A stretch of DNA of 11,036 bases from Verrucomicrobiota bacterium. Lineage in GTDB: Bacteria > Verrucomicrobiota > Verrucomicrobiia > Limisphaerales > AV2. The number at the start of each line of letters is the position of its first letter. Position 1 is the first letter of the stretch. Position numbers and translations under genes: made by a program. The stretch lies in contig QHOP01000059.1 of assembly GCA_003219345.1 (NCBI GenBank), positions 1 through 11,036 on the forward strand, written 5' to 3'. The notes beneath the pieces are model-generated. The model was given only the letters and a program-made list of their open reading frames with translations, did no database searches and had not been told where the DNA came from. This document shows, piece after piece, positions 6,840-11,036 of this stretch.

Positions 6840-9800
6840 TTGAAACGAACTTCAGTGAGTCCGATCAGAACAAATGCTCCCGCCGAGGATTGGAAGCCAG
6901 GCTGGCTGCGCGGTGCGTTCCTGCTTTGGCTGGTTTTGACCGCCCTGACAGCAACAGGCGATGAGTTGAAGTGGCACTCTGTCCACGGCTATCGCTGGAG
7001 CGAATTGCCGGTGCCGGCGGAAGGGAAAATCGGATTTACGCTCCTGTCTCCGGCGGCGACCGGAATTTTTTTTACCAATCAACTCTCCGACGCGCGGGCA
7101 GCGCAAAATCGCGTTCTGCAAAACGGTTCTGGCGTTGCGTTGGGCGATGTGGACGGCGATGGCTGGTGCGACATCTACTTCTGTCGTCTGGAGGGGCCGA
7201 ATGTGCTCTATCGCAATCTTGGCAACGGGAAATTTGACGACATCACGCAAGCTGCCGGGGTCGCTTGCGACGGGCAATTCTCAACCGGCGCAGCGTTTGC
7301 GGACATTGACGGGGACGGTGTTTTGGATCTGATGGTCAACTGCATCGGCGGCGGCACGCGTGCTTTCCTGAATGATGGGCGCGGGCATTTTACGGAGATG
7401 CAGGACGCACGGCTGGTTCGAAAGTTCGGCAGCACCTCCATGGCCTTGGCCGATGTCGATGGCGATGGGGACCTGGATTTATACGTGACGAACTATCGGA
7501 CCGACACGCACAAGGATATTCCGGGTCTCAAAATCGAAGCGAAAATGGCGGATGGCAAAGTAGCGATCACGCCGGCGAACCGGTTCATCGCGTTGACGCC
7601 GCAGAACGGGGCCGTGGAAGTGATCGAAAAAGGCGAGCGGGACTTTTTGTATCTCAACGACGGCAAAGGCCGTTTTGCGCCGGTGTCCTGGACAGCGGGA
7701 AGCTTTTTAGACGAAGACGGCAAACCCCTGTCAGCGCCGCCGACCGACTGGGGCCTGAGCGTGATGTTCCGCGACATCAACGGCGACGGCCTGCCGGACA
7801 TTTACGTGTGCAACGATTTCTTTTACTGGCCCGACCGCATCTGGATCAACGACAGCGCCCGGCGGTTTCGCGCCATTCCACGGCCGGCGGTGCGCAACCA
7901 GAGCCTGTCCTCCATGGCGGTTGATTTCGCGGACATAGATCGCGACGGTTACGATGATTTCTTTGTCGCGGAGATGCTGAACCGCGATCATCAGACGCGA
8001 CAGAGGCACCGCGAAAATCTGATTCACAAGGAGTGGAACCTGCCCATGACCGATCCAATCTTTCGTCCGGAAGTCACGCGGAACACCCTGCAATTGAACC
8101 GCGGCGATGGCACGTATGCGGAGATTGCTCAGCTCAGTGGCGTGGCATTCAGCGACTGGACCTGGAGCGCGATTTTCCTGGATGTGGACCTGGATGGCTA
8201 TGAGGATTTGCTGTTGACGACGGGACATCACTATGATGTGCAGGACACCGACACGCTGCGGGAGCTTTCAAAACTCAGGGAGCCGGACACGCTGGAAAAC
8301 CGGATAAAAAATTTGCGCAGATTTCCGCGCCTGGACACGGGAAAACTGGTCTTTCGCAATCAGCACGATCTGAGCTTCGCGGAGATGAGCGCGCCCTGGG
8401 GATTCAACACCATCGGCGTTTCGCACGGCATGGCGCTGGCCGACCTGGACAACGACGGTGATCTGGACGTCGTTGTCAACAACCTGAATCAAGCGGCAGG
8501 AATTTATCGCAATGAAACGGCTGCGCCCCGAGTGGCCGTGCGCCTCAAAGGCCGGCCGCCCAACACGCGAGGCATCGGGGCGAAAATCTGGCTTTATGCC
8601 GGGGCGGTGCCGGTGCAGAGCCAGGAGATGATCTGCGGGGGACGCTATCTTTCGTGCGATGACACGATGCGAGTGTTCGCCGCCGGGAGCTTGACCCATG
8701 AGATGCGGATTGAGGTGCGCTGGCGAAGCGGCAACCGCAGCGTGGTCAACGGCGTCCGTGCGAATCGAGTCTATGAAATTGATGAAGCGGGAGCGCAGCC
8801 GTATCAAGAACCGTTGAAACCCGAAACCAGGCCGTTTTTCCGGGAAGTCAGCGAACGGATTGACCATCGACATCACGACGAAACGTTCGATGATTTTGCA
8901 CGCCAGCGCCTGTTGCCGCGGCGCCTCAGTCAACTCGGCCCCGGCGTCGCATGGTGCGATGTCAACGGTGACGGATGGGAAGACTTGATCGTCGGCAGCG
9001 GACGGGGCGGACGGTTAAGTATTTTTCTGAACGACGGCAAAGGCGGCTTCAAAGCCGCGGATGTCCCGGAGTTCGCGCAGCCGGTCGCGCGTGACCAGAC
9101 GGGTATCGTCGCGTGGGTGAAGGACGGCAGAACCGTTCTGCTGGTCGGCTCGGCGAATTACGAGGATGGTCTGGCCGTCGGCCCGAGCGTACGGCAATTC
9201 GATTTGAGCGGTAAAGTCGTTGACGACAGTCTGCCGGGCCAGATGAGCAGCACCGGGCCGCTCGCTTTAGGGGATTTCCACGGGGACGGACATCTATGTT
9301 TGTTTGTGGGGGGGCGCGTCATTCCGGGACGCTATCCGGAGGCCGCCTCTTCGATGTTCTTTCGCGACGCGGGCGGTCGATGGGAGTTGGACGCGGAAAA
9401 CACAAAACGACTGGCGCGAGTCGGCCTGGTCAGCGGCGCGGTTTGGAGCGACCTGGACGGCGATGGCCTGCCGGAGTTGATTCTGGCCTGCGAATGGGGG
9501 CCGGTGAGGGTCTTCCGAAACCACAGTGGCCGATTGACCGAAGCGACAGAGGAATGGGGACTCGCAAAATATTACGGCTGGTGGAATGGCGTCACTGCGG
9601 GTGATTTTGACGGGGATGGAAAGATGGACATCATCGCAGGCAATTGGGGGCGAAACACAAAATATCAATGGTATTTGGAACAACCGACACGCATCTTTTA
9701 TGGTGACTTCCGCCGGGACGGGACGGCGGAAGTCGTGGAGGCCAGCTTCGATCCCGATCTAAAAAAAATTGTTCCCTGGCGCGACTTGAAGGCGATGACC

Positions 9801-10577
9801 ATGGCGTTGCCGTTTGTGCAGGAAAAATTTCAAACGTGCCGCGCGTATGGCCGCGCGAGTGTGCAGGAAATTCTGGGCGACGAGGCGATCCGCGCGGCCG
9901 AATTGAAAGCCAACACGCTCGACTCGATGGTTTTTTTGAATCGCGGCGGGCGCTTTGAAGCCAGGCCATTGCCGGTGGAGGCGCAGTTCGCGCCGGCCTT
10001 TGCCGTTTGTGTGGGCGATTACGACGGCGACGGCGATGAAGACGTCTTTTTGAGCCAGAATTTTTTTGATGTGGAAGTGGAGACCTCGCGCTACGACGCG
10101 GGACGCGGCCTTTGGCTGCACGGCAACGGGCACGGGGATTTCCAAGCGGTCCCCGGTCAGGAGAGCGGGGTAAGAATTTACGGCGAACAGCGCGGCGCGG
10201 CGCTCTGCGACTACGACGCGGATGGACGCGTCGATTTGGTCGTGACACAGAACAGTCAGGAGACAAAACTGTATCACAACGAAGGCGCCAAGCCGGGACT
10301 CCGCGTGCGGTTGAAAGGGCCGCCGGGCAACCCGAACGGCGTCGGCTCGGTCATGCGATTGAAGCAGGGACGGCGGATCGGCCCGGCCCGGGAAGTCCAC
10401 TCGGGTGGCGGGTACTGGTCTCAGGACAGCGCGGTGCAGGTATTGGCAGCGTCCGAACCGGTGACGCAAATCTGGATTCGCTGGCCGGGCGGCAAGACGA
10501 CGACCGGGGATGTCCCCGTCGACGCGCGCGAGATTGAAGTTGATATTGACGGGAAAGTAAAAGTGCTTCGCCAATGA
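6840..10577 (+). CDS. Secreted double VCBS/FG-GAP propeller protein with two ASPIC/UnbV domains (gene 3)
   Basis: 1245 residues, intact. The likely start is TTG 6840, with AGG six bases upstream and an in-frame stop just before it. GTG 6855 is the alternative and changes only the first five residues. A long, basic n-region leads to a hydrophobic core at about residues 26-38, then ATGDE, consistent with Sec export. Motifs start near 103, 155, 205, 312, 365, 448, 535, then 707, 812, 871, 922, 956, 1060 and 1124, again seven plus seven. Number 9 (DFHGDGHLC) and number 12 (DFRRDGTAE) have lost liganding positions. ASPIC domains lie at about 564-648 and 1153-1240. The insert between motifs 3 and 4 is shorter than and unlike that of genes 1 and 2, and the linker lacks heptamers. 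Codon choice is more C-ending than in the later two thirds of genes 1 and 2. It is probably an exported binding protein like its neighbours, and the ligand cannot be inferred. Confidence 0.92.
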   Translation: MKRTSVSPIRTNAPAEDWKPGWLRGAFLLWLVLTALTATGDELKWHSVHGYRWSELPVPAEGKIGFTLLSPAATGIFFTNQLSDARAAQNRVLQNGSGVALGDVDGDGWCDIYFCRLEGPNVLYRNLGNGKFDDITQAAGVACDGQFSTGAAFADIDGDGVLDLMVNCIGGGTRAFLNDGRGHFTEMQDARLVRKFGSTSMALADVDGDGDLDLYVTNYRTDTHKDIPGLKIEAKMADGKVAITPANRFIALTPQNGAVEVIEKGERDFLYLNDGKGRFAPVSWTAGSFLDEDGKPLSAPPTDWGLSVMFRDINGDGLPDIYVCNDFFYWPDRIWINDSARRFRAIPRPAVRNQSLSSMAVDFADIDRDGYDDFFVAEMLNRDHQTRQRHRENLIHKEWNLPMTDPIFRPEVTRNTLQLNRGDGTYAEIAQLSGVAFSDWTWSAIFLDVDLDGYEDLLLTTGHHYDVQDTDTLRELSKLREPDTLENRIKNLRRFPRLDTGKLVFRNQHDLSFAEMSAPWGFNTIGVSHGMALADLDNDGDLDVVVNNLNQAAGIYRNETAAPRVAVRLKGRPPNTRGIGAKIWLYAGAVPVQSQEMICGGRYLSCDDTMRVFAAGSLTHEMRIEVRWRSGNRSVVNGVRANRVYEIDEAGAQPYQEPLKPETRPFFREVSERIDHRHHDETFDDFARQRLLPRRLSQLGPGVAWCDVNGDGWEDLIVGSGRGGRLSIFLNDGKGGFKAADVPEFAQPVARDQTGIVAWVKDGRTVLLVGSANYEDGLAVGPSVRQFDLSGKVVDDSLPGQMSSTGPLALGDFHGDGHLCLFVGGRVIPGRYPEAASSMFFRDAGGRWELDAENTKRLARVGLVSGAVWSDLDGDGLPELILACEWGPVRVFRNHSGRLTEATEEWGLAKYYGWWNGVTAGDFDGDGKMDIIAGNWGRNTKYQWYLEQPTRIFYGDFRRDGTAEVVEASFDPDLKKIVPWRDLKAMTMALPFVQEKFQTCRAYGRASVQEILGDEAIRAAELKANTLDSMVFLNRGGRFEARPLPVEAQFAPAFAVCVGDYDGDGDEDVFLSQNFFDVEVETSRYDAGRGLWLHGNGHGDFQAVPGQESGVRIYGEQRGAALCDYDADGRVDLVVTQNSQETKLYHNEGAKPGLRVRLKGPPGNPNGVGSVMRLKQGRRIGPAREVHSGGGYWSQDSAVQVLAASEPVTQIWIRWPGGKTTTGDVPVDAREIEVDIDGKVKVLRQ
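10574..10577 (+). promoter_or_regulatory. ATGA stop-start overlap, gene 3 to gene 4
   Basis: TGA 10575-10577 ends gene 3 and ATG 10574-10576 starts gene 4. The context CGCCAATGAA is the same as at the gene 1/gene 2 joint. The upstream stretch is AAAAG where gene 2 has GGGAG, so no good ribosome binding site is left and coupling to translation of gene 3 seems more important here. Confidence 0.7.
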
Positions 10578-11036
10578 ATCGTTTTCTGTCCGGGCTTCGC
10601 TCTTTGGCGAAAGCACCGCGCCGCCTGGCCTTCCTGTCTTTTCTTTTCGTGGGGCTGACACTCCTTGCCGAAGGAGCCGGTTTGAGTTGGCAAACAGCGC
10701 CAGGCTATCGCTGGAGCGAATTGCCCGTGCCCAAAGCCGGCAGAACCGGGTTCACGTTGCTCAAGGGGTCGGTCACCGGAATTTTGTTTGCAAACCTCCT
10801 CGACGATGAACATTCGCTGACGAATCGGAATCTGCTCAGCGGTTCGGGCGTTGCAGCGGGCGACGTGGACGGCGACGGACGAGTGGACCTGTATTTTTGC
10901 GGGCTGGACAACCCCAACGCGCTTTACCGCAACCTCGGCCAATGGAAATTCGAGGACATCACCGCCAGCGCCGGCGTGGCGTGTGCGGGGCAATATTCCA
11001 CCGGCGCGGTTTTAGCCGATATCGACGGGGACGGAG
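10574..11036 (+). CDS. VCBS/FG-GAP repeat protein, N-terminal part (gene 4, runs off the window)
   Basis: Only the first 154 codons are inside the window and the frame stays open to the last base. The protein begins MNRFLSGLRSLAKAPRR, followed by a hydrophobic core (about residues 18-31) and a likely signal-peptidase site after LLA (residue 32). Then come the family N-terminal block GYRWSELPVP, the FTLL-TGI-F segment, a first motif DVDGDGRVD at residue 97 (the same position as in gene 2), LYRNLG, W-FEDIT and a second DIDGDG near residue 149. Start and signal peptide resemble gene 2 (MKCFLSG, LLAE/SLAE) more than gene 3. It is expected to be about 1240 residues long with two ASPIC domains, but this cannot be seen. 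Confidence 0.9.
   Translation, partial: MNRFLSGLRSLAKAPRRLAFLSFLFVGLTLLAEGAGLSWQTAPGYRWSELPVPKAGRTGFTLLKGSVTGILFANLLDDEHSLTNRNLLSGSGVAAGDVDGDGRVDLYFCGLDNPNALYRNLGQWKFEDITASAGVACAGQYSTGAVLADIDGDG

Larger units (their letters stand above)
1..11036 (+). repeat. Tandem paralogue array, unit about 3.7 kb, at least four units
   Basis: Four consecutive genes in the same direction encode collinear proteins with the same two-half plan. Landmarks recur at a spacing of about 3.7 kb: the QSQEMICGGRYLS block is encoded near 1138, 4807 and 8617, and GYRWSELPVP near 3150, 6990 and 10700. Copies have diverged at DNA level except in patches, so this is an old array with later exchange rather than a recent amplification. 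Both ends extend beyond the window. Confidence 0.85.

Overview
The window is a fragment of a GC-rich bacterial chromosome and holds one thing: a head-to-tail array, all on the + strand, of at least four paralogous genes for very large (about 1240 residues) secreted proteins. They belong to the VCBS/FG-GAP beta-propeller plus ASPIC/UnbV family, often annotated as CRTAC1-like. No enzyme, regulator, transporter, RNA gene, phage gene or insertion sequence is visible. Multi-copy proteins of this kind, the high GC content and the in-gene AACCTCG heptamer arrays suggest an environmental Verrucomicrobiota-like (perhaps Planctomycetota-like) bacterium. That placement is inference with low to moderate confidence.

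Layout: (1) 1-3022, the first gene. It enters from the left without its first ~217 codons and is broken near base 2142 by a 53-base deletion relative to its neighbours. It therefore reads as a 5' piece (1-2175) and a 3' piece in another frame (homologous from 2144 to 3022). (2) 3019-6744, an intact second gene whose ATG overlaps the stop of the first by four bases (ATGA). (3) 6745-6839, a 95-base gap with no recognisable promoter or terminator. (4) 6840-10577, an intact third gene, probably starting at a TTG. (5) 10574-11036, the first 154 codons of a fourth gene, again joined by an ATGA overlap.

Each complete protein has the same plan: signal peptide, a first half with seven Ca-binding-type DxDxDG motifs, a first ASPIC domain, a short linker, a second half with seven more motifs, and a second ASPIC domain at the C-terminus. 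The first ASPIC domain is the most conserved part seen between copies. An insert between motifs 3 and 4 is the most divergent, as expected if the copies share a scaffold but differ in what they bind. The proteins are probably exported and bind calcium. Their ligand cannot be read from the sequence.

The points of most interest concern how the array evolves: preserved ATGA junctions, six-copy heptamer arrays in the inter-half linker of genes 1 and 2 but not gene 3, mosaic similarity of gene 1 to genes 2 and 3, a strand-composition switch at the same codon region in genes 1 and 2, and the deletion in gene 1.
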